In this document: in pieces, positions 17,789 through 27,056 of the stretch
Layout of the letters: every line of letters begins with the position of its first letter
Position numbering within the stretch: position 1 is the stretch's first letter
Assembly (NCBI RefSeq): GCF_900112365.1
Contig: NZ_FOLQ01000007.1
Location: 1 to 64,000 of the forward strand
Length of the DNA stretch: 64,000 nucleotides
Origin: Spirosoma endophyticum
GTDB lineage: Bacteria; Bacteroidota; Bacteroidia; Cytophagales; Spirosomataceae
Direction: 5' to 3'
The notes under the pieces: generated by a model
What the model was told of the DNA's origin: nothing
What the model saw: only the letters and a program-made list of their open reading frames with translations
Databases searched by the model: none
Position numbers and translations under genes: made by a program

Positions 17789-19036
17789 TTATGAACTAAT
17801 CGGAAGACCAGATCGGCCAATTCGCTCTCTAGGTTGGATTTTATCACCTTGGGTCAATAGCTGGGCTGTTTCGGCCAGGCACCGGATCAGCGAAAAACAG
17901 CCAACCGACGGAAGCGATTTGACGGTCAACAAAGGCTGAGCTTGTCGGTCAAGTACTAACTGCCAACCGGCTTGTGCTGGGTCGGGAAAGTGCTGGAAGG
18001 TATAATCGTGGATACGTTTGAACCATCTGAGACAATCTGGATGGCGTGTGTATAAATAGCCTTTTATCAGGGCATTAATGGCTTCAACCTGTACCCAGGC
18101 CCACTTTTGCTGCCAGTCGGGAAAAATAACCGGCTGACCTTTCATGTCTACGTATTGATTCAGGCCACCGCCGGTTTCATCCCAGGCCTGCTCGCAAGCT
18201 TGCAAACACCACGCAACGACCTGAGACGCCAGTTTGCGGTTGACGTTTCCCAATACCCCACCTCTGTTGTCGCTACTTTCGGAATAGACGTCAAGCAAAT
18301 AACTAGCCGTCTGAAAGATTAGCCCAATCGCAAGTCGCCGACCTTGGGGCGTATTAACAAAGGCGCCTTCGGGTAGTATAGATTCACGTAACGTGTCGGT
18401 ACGTCGATCTACAAATTCGTGCAGTAACTCCTGTATAATACTGTCTCGCGATTCTTTCCATGTTTCTTCATCTAGTAAAGGCTGCATTTCCAAAATCGCC
18501 TTCAATACGGCAATCGGTTCGCTCAAGTGGCGGAGTTGTCGAAGGCCACCCAGTACATCGATTTGCTTTGCACGATCGGCTTCTCTACGCTGGCGTAAGT
18601 TCGAGAATACTTGTTTCGCCAGCATCGCCCATTCATCCTCACCAGTCGCCCGGTGAAGTTGTGCGTAGGCGATAATGGTAAAACTGTCGGGTATATAATC
18701 CGATGCGGCAGCAACCGGACGGCCTCGGCGGTCAAGTTGAGCATAACAATGCAACGTAGCGTCCTGTGCAAACTCGCTCAGAAAGAGCGCTCCGTGGCGA
18801 GCATGTTCGAGCCAGGCTGGCTGTCCATCGACCGTATTATAGAGCCAGGCGAATGCCCAGGCTTGTTGGGCCTGCAAATCGACAGATTTATCGCTATCAA
18901 TAACCTCGCCCGCTGCGCTTATACTATCAAAATAGCCCCCGTATTGGTCGTCACGGCCATGTTTGAGACAGAATGGCACAACCTGACGTAGCAACGCCTG
19001 CTGATAAAGAGCGGAGAGTTTTTGAAAATCGTGCAC
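17789..19036 (-). CDS. AGE-family (N-acylglucosamine 2-epimerase-like) sugar epimerase
   Basis: An alpha6/alpha6-barrel sugar epimerase/isomerase of 415 residues. Typical AGE features are HGRDDQYGGYFDSI near the start, KSVDLQAQQAWAFAWLY, and the C-terminal barrel with WAWVQVEAINALIKGYLYTRH. Substrates in this family include N-acetylglucosamine, cellobiose and mannose; the one here cannot be told. I start at GTG 19036 (VHDFQKLSALYQQ), where family homology begins. A longer frame from TTG 19078 would run through a 36-bp inverted repeat and is unlikely to be translated. Confidence 0.85.
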   Translation of the reverse strand: MHDFQKLSALYQQALLRQVVPFCLKHGRDDQYGGYFDSISAAGEVIDSDKSVDLQAQQAWAFAWLYNTVDGQPAWLEHARHGALFLSEFAQDATLHCYAQLDRRGRPVAAASDYIPDSFTIIAYAQLHRATGEDEWAMLAKQVFSNLRQRREADRAKQIDVLGGLRQLRHLSEPIAVLKAILEMQPLLDEETWKESRDSIIQELLHEFVDRRTDTLRESILPEGAFVNTPQGRRLAIGLIFQTASYLLDVYSESSDNRGGVLGNVNRKLASQVVAWCLQACEQAWDETGGGLNQYVDMKGQPVIFPDWQQKWAWVQVEAINALIKGYLYTRHPDCLRWFKRIHDYTFQHFPDPAQAGWQLVLDRQAQPLLTVKSLPSVGCFSLIRCLAETAQLLTQGDKIQPRERIGRSGLPISS

Positions 19037-19049
19037 GGCGTAAAGATAA

Positions 19050-19138
19050 GAAAACGGTCGGGCCGACGTAGCAGTCAAGCAGATTTATGGAATATCCATC
19101 TCAATCTGCTTGACTGCTACGTCGGCCCGACCGTTTTC
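19050..19138. repeat. Perfect 36-bp inverted repeat between lon and the epimerase gene
   Basis: The arms at 19050-19085 and 19103-19138 are perfectly complementary over 36 bases with a 17-base loop. The outer end is GAAAACGGTCGGGCCGACG. The right arm ends 7 bases after the lon stop, and there is no T-run next to either arm. In RNA it would give an extremely stable stem downstream of lon and upstream of the epimerase start. Confidence 0.9.
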
Positions 19139-19145
19139 GTAACAA

Positions 19146-21635
19146 TCAATATACTTTCTCGACTTCGCGTTGCTCTTTCTCTTCAGGAAGTATAAACTTC
19201 ATGGGTTTACCAACCTGGCCGGGAAGTAAAGCGATGGCCAGCACTTGATCGACCGTATCGGCGTAATAGAACGTCAACTCTTTAATATAGGTCTGATTTA
19301 TTTCCTCAATATCCTTCCGGTTCTTCGAGCAGAGAATAATCTCTTTAATACCCGCCCGATTGGCCGCCAGGATTTTCTCTTTTATACCGCCCACCGGCAA
19401 TACCTTACCACGTAGCGTCACCTCACCCGTCATCGCCAGATACGGTTTAACCTTGCGTTGGGTATAAATCGAAGTCATGGAGGTCAGCATCGTAATCCCC
19501 GCCGATGGGCCGTCTTTCGGTACAGCACCAGCTGGAATGTGAATATGAAGGTCGTAATGGCTGAAAACCCGGTAGTCGATACCTAAATCATCGGCATGTG
19601 CTTTGAGGTAGGAGAGGGCCGTTACGGCAGACTCCTTCATAACGTCACCCAACTGGCCAGACAAGGTCAAAACACCTTTGCCGCGGCTCAGGCTTGATTC
19701 AATAAGCAGAATTTCACCACCAACCTGTGTCCAGGCCAGGCCCGTCACAATGCCGGCAATGTCATCGTCGGCATAAAGCTCTTTATCGAAAATCTCGGCA
19801 CCAAGCATTTTAGGTATATCGCTGGCTTTGATCGTATGATTGTATTCCTCCTCCATCGCAATTGATTTGGCGATCTTACGTATCAATGCCCCAATTTTCT
19901 GTTCCAGATTCCGAACGCCCGACTCACGCGTATACGCTTCAATAATTCGCAGAATGGCTTTGTCTTCAATAACCAGATCTTTGGGTTTCAGGCCGTGATC
20001 TTTACGTTGTTTCGGAATGAGGTACTTTTTAGCAATTTGTACTTTTTCTTCAACGGTGTAGCCCGCAATGTCGATAATTTCCATCCGGTCGCGAAGGGCT
20101 GGATGAATGGTATCGAGAGAGTTCGCCGTAGCAATGAACAGGACCCGCGAAAGATCAAATTCCGTTTCAAGGTAGTTGTCCATGAAGGTTGAGTTCTGCT
20201 CAGGGTCCAGCACCTCAAGCAGGGCCGAGGATGGATCGCCCCGGAAATCGGAACTGACCTTGTCAATTTCGTCCAGAATAAAGACTGGATTGGCTGTTCC
20301 GCATTTACGGATATTCTGAATTACTTTGCCCGGCATAGCCCCTATGTAGGTCTTGCGGTGCCCGCGAATTTCGGCTTCGTCGTGAACACCGCCCAGCGCC
20401 ATCCGGCTGTATTTCCTGCCTAGTGCCTTTGCTACTGATTTACCCAACGAGGTTTTACCTACACCCGGAGGCCCGTAAAGACACAGAATTGGTGCCTTCA
20501 TGTCATTCTTTAGCTTTAGAACGGCGAGGTACTCGATAATACGTTCTTTAACTTTTTCCAGTCCGAAATGGTCCGTATCGAGAATCTTTTGCGCCCGCTT
20601 CAGGTCGAAATTATCCTTTGTATATTCATTCCAGGGTAAATCAACCATTAGCTCAACGTAATTCATTGTTACCGGATATTCCGGCGCCATTGGGTTGATG
20701 CGCTGTAATTTATTCAGTTCCTTATCAAAATGCGATCGAACTTCGGCTGGCCACTTCTTGCGATCGGCCTTGATACGTATCTCATCGATCTCTCGGTCGG
20801 GATTATCCATGCCCAACTCGTCCTGAAGAACTTTCATTTGCTGGCGCAAATAGTAATCGCGCTGCTGTTGATCCAGATCAGATGAGGCTTTGGATTGGAT
20901 TTCGCGTTTGAGTTCAAGCAACTGCACATCGCGAAGCATATATTCCAGAAGCAAGTTCGCCTGAGGAACGGCTTCCAATGTCTCTAAAAGCCGTTGCTTA
21001 TCGGCAACATCTGCATTGATATTCGACGACAGAAAATGCAATAAAAACGTTGGACTTTCGATGTTATCGAGCGCAATACGAGCTTCTTGTGGAATTTCAG
21101 GATTAAGTCGCAACACCTTATAGGCTGCGTCTTTTACGGATTGAAGCAGGGCCTTTCCTTCCTTTTTATTTACGTTCGGAAACGAGTCGTCGATCTGGCG
21201 AACCTGTGCCGTCATGAAAGGCTCTTCCTGCGTAATTTGTTGAATTTCAAAGCGCTTCTTCCCCTGGATAATGATCGTGATGTTGCCATCGGGTAACGTA
21301 ATCATCTTGATGATGTACGCTACCGTACCAAAACGGTATAGATCGTCGGCGGTGGGTTCATCCTTCTGTTGATTGAGTTGCGCGGTTACACCAATAATTC
21401 GATTGCCTTTATATGCTTTCTTAACCAGCCGAATTGACTTTGACCGACCGACCGTAACGGGAATCACCATACCCGGAAACAGGACCGTATTACGTACCGG
21501 TAGAATGGGTAGATTTGGTGGTAATTCATAGTCATCATACAACCCCTCCGACGAGCCGAGCGGAACAATTTCTAAATTATCCGAATCAAAATCGGCCAGC
21601 ATCAAACGGGTAGCTAACTCTTTTTCTGAAATCAT
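19146..21635 (-). CDS. lon: ATP-dependent protease Lon
   Basis: Cytoplasmic AAA+ protease that degrades misfolded and regulatory proteins. The 829 residues contain the N-terminal LON substrate domain ([19 protein letters not shown]), Walker [10 protein letters not shown], Walker [10 protein letters not shown], and the C-terminal serine-lysine protease domain. Ser711 lies in PKDGPSAG, and Lys754 in GGIKEK has the usual 43-residue spacing. A small hairpin (CTGCCA, AAC, TGGCAG at 21643-21657) lies in the leader just before the start. Confidence 0.97.
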   Translation of the reverse strand: MISEKELATRLMLADFDSDNLEIVPLGSSEGLYDDYELPPNLPILPVRNTVLFPGMVIPVTVGRSKSIRLVKKAYKGNRIIGVTAQLNQQKDEPTADDLYRFGTVAYIIKMITLPDGNITIIIQGKKRFEIQQITQEEPFMTAQVRQIDDSFPNVNKKEGKALLQSVKDAAYKVLRLNPEIPQEARIALDNIESPTFLLHFLSSNINADVADKQRLLETLEAVPQANLLLEYMLRDVQLLELKREIQSKASSDLDQQQRDYYLRQQMKVLQDELGMDNPDREIDEIRIKADRKKWPAEVRSHFDKELNKLQRINPMAPEYPVTMNYVELMVDLPWNEYTKDNFDLKRAQKILDTDHFGLEKVKERIIEYLAVLKLKNDMKAPILCLYGPPGVGKTSLGKSVAKALGRKYSRMALGGVHDEAEIRGHRKTYIGAMPGKVIQNIRKCGTANPVFILDEIDKVSSDFRGDPSSALLEVLDPEQNSTFMDNYLETEFDLSRVLFIATANSLDTIHPALRDRMEIIDIAGYTVEEKVQIAKKYLIPKQRKDHGLKPKDLVIEDKAILRIIEAYTRESGVRNLEQKIGALIRKIAKSIAMEEEYNHTIKASDIPKMLGAEIFDKELYADDDIAGIVTGLAWTQVGGEILLIESSLSRGKGVLTLSGQLGDVMKESAVTALSYLKAHADDLGIDYRVFSHYDLHIHIPAGAVPKDGPSAGITMLTSMTSIYTQRKVKPYLAMTGEVTLRGKVLPVGGIKEKILAANRAGIKEIILCSKNRKDIEEINQTYIKELTFYYADTVDQVLAIALLPGQVGKPMKFILPEEKEQREVEKVY

Positions 21636-21819
21636 AAGTACACTGCCAAACTGGCAGCCTTCAATAAGTGATAGGTGCCTAAACTACGGGGAAAGTTAAG
21701 GAAACTGAGCTAGTTGCAAGGGCCGTGCCATTCATTTATGTTATGACGAAGTGGCGGGCCTTCTGTTATTTCCACAAAATAACAAAACCAGATGATAAGC
21801 GGCCTAATAAATTTATTAA

Positions 21820-22305
21820 TCAGAGTGAAATGTCCTGAACGGACTGGCTTTTGCGAAAAACAAATGTCTTTTTCTGATGCTGGTACTGGATATTAACCAT
21901 ATTGACCTGATCATCAAAATACTCCATCAATACGTTCTGTTTCAACTGCCCACCCCGAAACGGTTCTGCGTAAGGCATTTCCAGGTAGAGCCAATTGGCG
22001 TCAGCCTCAATTTCGTGCCCTACGTATTTAATCGGCTTCGCTTGTTTCTGCGGATTTATATACGCGAAATGCGCGCGGATATATTTCTCAATCAGCGCAT
22101 CATTTTTATGGCTGTCACTTAAGTTGACTTTGGTGTTCGATTCGGCTGAAAGAACCTTTTCAAAATCATCCGTAAAGATGCGAATGCTGATCTCAAATAC
22201 CTGCTCTTTCGGATCATACTGCATCTGCGTGACGCTGGCATGAAAATCATGCGCCGAACGACTATTTGTGAATAGCAGAACGATGAGCAAACCGCAAAGA
22301 CGCAC
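21820..22305 (-). CDS. DUF6702-family secreted protein
   Basis: Unknown-function Bacteroidota family, recognised by HDFHASVTQMQYDPKEQVFEIS, the FTDDFEKVL segment and the C-terminal VNMVNIQYQHQKKTFVF strand. I start at GTG 22305, giving VRLCGLLIVLLFTNSRSA as a plausible signal peptide; a TTG (LLIVLLF) a few codons later is also possible. The upstream-extended frame would run back through a 25-bp inverted repeat into the rseP gene and would bury the signal peptide. It is codirectional with rseP, 58 bases after its stop. Confidence 0.75.
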   Translation of the reverse strand: MRLCGLLIVLLFTNSRSAHDFHASVTQMQYDPKEQVFEISIRIFTDDFEKVLSAESNTKVNLSDSHKNDALIEKYIRAHFAYINPQKQAKPIKYVGHEIEADANWLYLEMPYAEPFRGGQLKQNVLMEYFDDQVNMVNIQYQHQKKTFVFRKSQSVQDISL

Positions 22306-22357
22306 AGGGAAGCGTGAAGTACGCCAGGGTATGCTTCCCTGTGCGTCTTTGCGGTTT
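22289..22357. repeat. 25-bp perfect inverted repeat overlapping the DUF6702 gene start
   Basis: AAACCGCAAAGACGCACAGG-type arm at 22289-22313, perfectly inverted at 22333-22357, with a 19-base loop. It fills the gap between rseP and the DUF6702 gene, and one arm contains the likely GTG start and the first codons of the signal peptide. Similar CGCAAAGACGCA words are widespread in bacterial intergenic DNA, from memory. Confidence 0.85.
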
Positions 22358-22363
22358 ACTTTT

Positions 22364-23680
22364 TTAAAAGAAGGCTTTGAAAACGTCATTGAAAATTGCA
22401 AAAGCCATTAAACCCAGCAGCATGACCATACCCACTTTTTGAGCACCTTCCAGAAACTTGTCGGAAGGTTTACGGCCAGAAATTATTTCGTAACCTAAAA
22501 TTGTGGCATGACCACCGTCGAGAGCGGGAATAGGTAACGCATTCATGAAAGCAAGGGCCATGGAGAGCAACCCCGTAACGGTCCAGAAGCGATCCCAAAC
22601 CCAGATACCACCGAACAGATTTTGGGCGATACCAATGGGACCACTAAGCGCCTTAGATGCCGAGACTTCGCCCCGGAAAATTTTACCAAAACCTTTTATA
22701 TTATCAAATACGACCTGAAAGGCTTTGCTTGTGCCTATCGAAAGAGCTTCACCAAACGTATAATCTATGTGAGATACCGGCAATAATTGCTCTACGCCAA
22801 TTCCGATAAGGCCATCTGGCGTAACAGCTGAAGTCAATGTTAAAGACTGACTACCGCGCTGTACGGCAAGGGTAACTTTTTTGCCGGTATTTGCTTTGAT
22901 AAGCTGTTGAAATTCGTGGTAAAACGGTGTTGGTTGCCCATTAACGGCTGTGATACGGTCATTCTCCTTAAGACCAGCCTTCTCTGCGGGCATGCCTTTG
23001 GCAATCGAACGGACTTTAAATGGCTCGATAGCCTCAATAAATTGTCCGGCAGCTTTCTTATCGGCCAGTTTATCCACAAAGTTATTGGGGATATAAATGT
23101 CTTCTAGTTTACCGTTCCGTTCGATCGTATACGAACTATTGTTGCCCAGTAATACGTCGGAACTGCGAATTTCATTGAAGTCTACGATCGGTTTCCCATT
23201 TACCTTAACGATTTTATCGCCCGTTTTCAATCCAATGCTTTTGGCCAGATCATAAGCGACGATACCATATTTTGCGTCCTTTGCTGCCAGATACGTATTA
23301 CCGTTTTTGTAGGTCAGAATTACAAAAATCAGGATGCCAACGATGACATTGACAATAATACCACCAAGCATAACGATCAATCGTTGCCAGGCCGGTTTCG
23401 CTCTGAATTCGTAGGGCTGTGGTTCCGTGTTTGTATGAGCGGTGTCGAGCGATTCATCAATCATTCCCGAGATCTTCACAAAGCCCCCCAACGGAATCGC
23501 CCCAATCCCGTATTCTGTTTCTCCGCGTTTAATGCTAAACACTTTGGGTGGAAAACCAATAAAATATTGCTCTACCCGCATCCCAAACGCTTTGGCCGCC
23601 AGCAGGTGACCTAATTCGTGTAAGCCTACTAAGATGGACAAACCCAGAATGAGCTGTCCCGCCATAATTAAAATTTCCAT
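22364..23680 (-). CDS. rseP: RIP metalloprotease (site-2 protease)
   Basis: Inner-membrane zinc protease for regulated intramembrane proteolysis, for example of anti-sigma factors. His21-Glu22 and His25 form HELGH in the first membrane segment. GGFVKISGM is the conserved membrane-reentrant loop, tandem PDZ regions follow (PAEKAGLKENDRITAVNGQP), and NALPIPALDGGH in the last third supplies the third zinc ligand. The 438 residues match the family. Position after dxr is a widespread arrangement in bacteria. Confidence 0.93.
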   Translation of the reverse strand: MEILIMAGQLILGLSILVGLHELGHLLAAKAFGMRVEQYFIGFPPKVFSIKRGETEYGIGAIPLGGFVKISGMIDESLDTAHTNTEPQPYEFRAKPAWQRLIVMLGGIIVNVIVGILIFVILTYKNGNTYLAAKDAKYGIVAYDLAKSIGLKTGDKIVKVNGKPIVDFNEIRSSDVLLGNNSSYTIERNGKLEDIYIPNNFVDKLADKKAAGQFIEAIEPFKVRSIAKGMPAEKAGLKENDRITAVNGQPTPFYHEFQQLIKANTGKKVTLAVQRGSQSLTLTSAVTPDGLIGIGVEQLLPVSHIDYTFGEALSIGTSKAFQVVFDNIKGFGKIFRGEVSASKALSGPIGIAQNLFGGIWVWDRFWTVTGLLSMALAFMNALPIPALDGGHATILGYEIISGRKPSDKFLEGAQKVGMVMLLGLMAFAIFNDVFKAFF

Positions 23681-23792
23681 TTGATCGGTTTTGTCATTAG
23701 TTGCGATTGTGAAACCGCGCTGTTATTACTTGCTGATTATCACTCAGAAACGATGTTGCCTGACTAAAACTTATTCATGCAGACGTTCAGTA

Positions 23793-23876
23793 TTACTTGC
23801 CTGACCGCTTTCCCACGAACCTTAGTAAAACAATACCAAGGACCAGGCCAATAATAAACCAGAGCCAAAATGTCAT
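23793..23876 (-). CDS. Small single-pass membrane peptide, 27 aa
   Basis: Not recognised. The ATG at 23876 opens a short frame starting MTFWLWFIIGLVLGIVLL, one strongly hydrophobic helix, and ending in a basic tail (RFVGKRSGK) before TAA. This is the positive-inside pattern of small bacterial membrane proteins. It sits in the 236-base gap between dxr and rseP, 40 bases after the dxr stop and in the same direction. Its reality rests only on hydrophobicity, charge pattern and position. Confidence 0.45.
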   Translation of the reverse strand: MTFWLWFIIGLVLGIVLLRFVGKRSGK

Positions 23877-23916
23877 GTGAATGAAACGTTGAGAACGACT
23901 TACAGCGTACAAACAT

Positions 23917-25089
23917 CTAAACCAAACTTTTGATTCGCTCCGTGGCTAGCTGACGTGTTTCCTCGTCCGTAGATACGTAGTCGTCGTAGGTTGGCGCACG
24001 AACGAAAGTTGCTTTGGTCAAACACATCTCAATAATTTCTGATATGTCTAAAAAGCCAATTCGATCGTGTAAAAAGGCGTCTACGGCCACCTCGTTCGCT
24101 GCATTGATGATACAGGATGCGTTCCCGCCCAAATCCAGCGCGTCGAAAGCGAGTTGCAAATTACGAAACGTTTCCTTGTCTGGCTGTTCAAATGTGAGAG
24201 ACGGATAATCCATGAAGTTGAAGCGGGGGAAATCGGACTTCAAGCGGTTTGGATAGCCAAGCGCAAACTGAATCGGCAGGCGCATATCGGGCAAACCCAT
24301 TTGCGCTTTCAAGCTGCCGTCCTCAAACTGCACCAGCGAATGAACGATGCTCTGCGGGTGTACCACTACGTCGATCTGGTTGGGACGAAGATTGAAGAGC
24401 CACTTTGCTTCGATGACTTCCAGACCCTTGTTCATCAGCGTAGCAGAGTCGATTGTAATTTTGGCGCCCATTGTCCAGTTCGGATGTTTGAGCGCTTGTG
24501 CCTTCGTAACAGTCGATAAAAACTCTTTTGACTTTCCTCGAAACGGGCCGCCCGATGCCGTAAGGATGATCTTCTCAATTGGATTGTGAAACTCCCCGAC
24601 CAGGCACTGGAAAATGGCCGAGTGCTCGGAATCAACCGGATAGAGGTTAACACCTTTCTGCGCGGCCAGTCGGGTAACAAGTTCGCCCGCAACGACAAGG
24701 GTTTCTTTGTTGGCTAACGCAATCGACTTTCCGGCTTCAATCGCCTTGATGGTGGGCAGCAGACCCGCGTAGCCGACCATGGCGGTCAGGACCATATCAA
24801 TCGTGTCCATCTGTACCACGGAAGCGATGGACTTTGCCCCGGCATAGACCTTAATGCCGAGCGGATCGAGCGCCGAAAATACCTGATCGTAGCGGTCTTC
24901 ATTGCAGATAACCACTACGTTCGGTTTTAATTCAATCGCCTGCTGAATAAGCAGCTCGGCATTATTATTAGTCGTCAGCACCTCGACCTGAAACTGATCA
25001 GCGTGGGCTTTTATCACATCAACGGCCTGGGTTCCAATGGAGCCGGTCGAGCCGAGAATGGCGATATGGCGTTTTTTTATTTCTGTCAT
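23917..25089 (-). CDS. dxr: 1-deoxy-D-xylulose-5-phosphate reductoisomerase
   Basis: Second step of the MEP isoprenoid pathway, NADPH-dependent and normally essential. The 390 residues have the HIAILGSTGSIGTQAVDVI nucleotide loop at the start, ANKETLVVAGELV, the metal-binding PVDSEHSAIFQCL, and TASGGPFRG and MGAKITIDSATLMNKGLEVIEA. The start codon overlaps the stop of the upstream HNH gene in ATGA, so translation may be coupled to the defence pair. Confidence 0.97.
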   Translation of the reverse strand: MTEIKKRHIAILGSTGSIGTQAVDVIKAHADQFQVEVLTTNNNAELLIQQAIELKPNVVVICNEDRYDQVFSALDPLGIKVYAGAKSIASVVQMDTIDMVLTAMVGYAGLLPTIKAIEAGKSIALANKETLVVAGELVTRLAAQKGVNLYPVDSEHSAIFQCLVGEFHNPIEKIILTASGGPFRGKSKEFLSTVTKAQALKHPNWTMGAKITIDSATLMNKGLEVIEAKWLFNLRPNQIDVVVHPQSIVHSLVQFEDGSLKAQMGLPDMRLPIQFALGYPNRLKSDFPRFNFMDYPSLTFEQPDKETFRNLQLAFDALDLGGNASCIINAANEVAVDAFLHDRIGFLDISEIIEMCLTKATFVRAPTYDDYVSTDEETRQLATERIKSLV

Positions 25090-25673
25090 TTAGTTTTCAC
25101 TAAGTCAAAATTGACTTTTACGTCTAATTCTTCTTCAAGAGCGCGGATGAAATAAATACCTTCGGGATACTCAATTATTAATTCATCAATGTATTGTTGC
25201 GCTGGCTGATTCAAGTTATTAATCTGTTGCTTTTTTGAACTAATATATCGTTTACGTTGATCAGCCAGACGGGCATTATCTAGATCTAGCAATCGGATGA
25301 GGTTTTGAGCTTCAACATCATTTGGGTCAGCAGCAACGTAATTCCCATCAAAATATAAAATCCGCTTTTCTAGGTCTTCATCGGTAGGATGAAGTATAGG
25401 CTGATAGCTTGCCCACTTTTTCGATTTTTTTGTGTTCCAGAGGCTTTTGACTAGAAACCAATTCTTATAGTCATCATTAAGTGTATTCTTAAGCGTTGGA
25501 TTAAAATGTTCGATGTGTGCGTCATCTGATGAGCCAAAGTAGGTTTCGGTATATGCGCAGATGCTATGCTGTTCTGCCGCCAATAACTGTCTCAATTCGT
25601 CATTTTTACCGTCTTTGTAAGTTAGCTGGCGTTCAATAATTTTCGACTGAGTCGACTTGATAATACGTCGCAT
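25086..25673 (-). CDS. ptuB: Septu-like PtuB HNH nuclease
   Basis: The 195-residue protein has an HNH-type core: Cys39 (SICAYTETYF) then HIEHFNP at residues 53-59, followed by DDYKNWFLVKSLWNTKKSKKW. This matches the TIGR02646/PtuB arrangement. Unusually, the second cysteine of a CxxC pair is missing (CAYTET). It starts 5 bases after the ATPase gene and ends overlapping dxr. In Septu systems the HNH protein cuts nucleic acid under control of the PtuA ATPase; that role is inferred here from the pairing and motifs. Confidence 0.75.
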   Translation of the reverse strand: MRRIIKSTQSKIIERQLTYKDGKNDELRQLLAAEQHSICAYTETYFGSSDDAHIEHFNPTLKNTLNDDYKNWFLVKSLWNTKKSKKWASYQPILHPTDEDLEKRILYFDGNYVAADPNDVEAQNLIRLLDLDNARLADQRKRYISSKKQQINNLNQPAQQYIDELIIEYPEGIYFIRALEEELDVKVNFDLVKTK

Positions 25674-25678
25674 GCCGA

Positions 25679-27040
25679 TTAAAATTTGTATTGGTCGCCT
25701 AACTTAGCCTGCTCGACTACTAATTCTTTTTGACGCACAGGGTCTTTTTCATTTTTTATCTCTACGAACAAATCCCGATATCGCTTGTAGGCGTCTATTC
25801 CCGGCTGCAACATTAGCTCATCCAAACCAAAATCTTCGCTCAAAATGTCATTCGGGTCATCGCCTTCCGGTGCAACGCCATTACGGCATTTAACTTCTCC
25901 ATTTTCGTCAAAATATAAGATGAAACGCTCGCAGGGCTCAAATGCTGATGCGATGATGGGCGAGTGTGTAGCAAAGAAGAATTGGGCTTCAGGAGCGAGA
26001 TCAGTGTAATACTTTACCAATCTACGTTGAATATTAGGGAATAAGGAGCGTTCTGGTTCATCGAAAAGTATGACACCATCCTTAACCTGACTCTTATAAA
26101 TGGGGATCGCTGTTGCTAAGAGTTGTTTTGTTCCCGTGCTCAAAGTGTCATAAGTTAATGATATACCACTTTGAGTCTTTATGACTATTGGAGCTTCCGT
26201 ACCTTCAATGTCAACTTCCAAAAAGAAATCATTCAAAATAGGATTTAAACAGTTGGTCGCTATGTCAATTTTTGGATTAGGATTCTCTTCTTGCCATTTA
26301 CTTAACTTATCCGCTAAGCGATTTGGTGAGAAGCTACCATTTTTCTGAATTAAATCAATTGCTATTTTTTTTAAATTTTCATCATATTTATCAATATCAC
26401 TAAGCAAGTAATTCCATAAATAACGACTATCTATAGAATATAGAGCCATAACTTTTGAGTTGACCAGCTTCGTTATAATTTCTTCTCTTTTTTCGTTAGC
26501 GAGAAAAATTTCATTACTATTTGCTACGTATGTTTTATTGCCAAAATCGCTTTCATTTCTATTTGCAGTTAAACTGTACGCATGATTAATGGACGAGTCA
26601 TCAATATACAAACATAACTTATTAGCTATTTCTATTTCCTCTTGTATTTGTGATTCTAATAACCATTCTACGCTACTTGCAATAATTGACATATTCTCGA
26701 AGAGACTGTCTTTGTGACTTTTAAACGTATTATTATCCAATCGAATATGCTTTCCGTTAACGTTAGCTATAACGGCTACTTTTTCAAACACACGGTAAGG
26801 ATCTACAGAATTACTCCTCCCTAGCTGCTTTCTTTTGTACAGTTGATATCCGTCATCATTGATTGTGAAAAAATTCCAGATAATATTCAGCAACGTAGTC
26901 TTCCCCGTTCCACTTTGCCCAATAAAACATACTTTATCCAATGGCTGACCTACTCTTGGATGGTCTGCGGGGTACGTAAAATCAAACTTGATATTTTTAA
27001 ACTGACGATACTCGCCAATGTCAATGCCAGTTATTTTCAT
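25679..27040 (-). CDS. ptuA: Septu-like PtuA AAA/SMC-type ATPase
   Basis: The 453-residue ATPase has a Walker A motif at residues 41-48 (GQSGTGKT). After a long helical insertion come the ABC-type signature region (LSTGTKQLL), Walker B (VILFDEPERSLFPNIQRR) and a switch histidine (FFATHSPIIAS). This order is that of OLD/RecF-like ATPases including PtuA. The stretch is clearly more AT-rich than its neighbours, which suggests transfer. It begins 13 bases after the GH3 gene inside a repeat word. No reverse transcriptase is nearby, so it is not a retron of the Ec78 type. Confidence 0.75.
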   Translation of the reverse strand: MKITGIDIGEYRQFKNIKFDFTYPADHPRVGQPLDKVCFIGQSGTGKTTLLNIIWNFFTINDDGYQLYKRKQLGRSNSVDPYRVFEKVAVIANVNGKHIRLDNNTFKSHKDSLFENMSIIASSVEWLLESQIQEEIEIANKLCLYIDDSSINHAYSLTANRNESDFGNKTYVANSNEIFLANEKREEIITKLVNSKVMALYSIDSRYLWNYLLSDIDKYDENLKKIAIDLIQKNGSFSPNRLADKLSKWQEENPNPKIDIATNCLNPILNDFFLEVDIEGTEAPIVIKTQSGISLTYDTLSTGTKQLLATAIPIYKSQVKDGVILFDEPERSLFPNIQRRLVKYYTDLAPEAQFFFATHSPIIASAFEPCERFILYFDENGEVKCRNGVAPEGDDPNDILSEDFGLDELMLQPGIDAYKRYRDLFVEIKNEKDPVRQKELVVEQAKLGDQYKF

Positions 27041-27056
27041 TATTCATTATCCATTA
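27038..27056 (-). repeat. 19-bp word spanning the GH3 stop and ptuA start
   Basis: On the minus strand TAATGGATAATGAATAATG includes the GH3 stop codon (TAA) at one end and the ptuA ATG at the other. The same word with one change is at 6683-6701, at the end of leuC. Confidence 0.6.
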
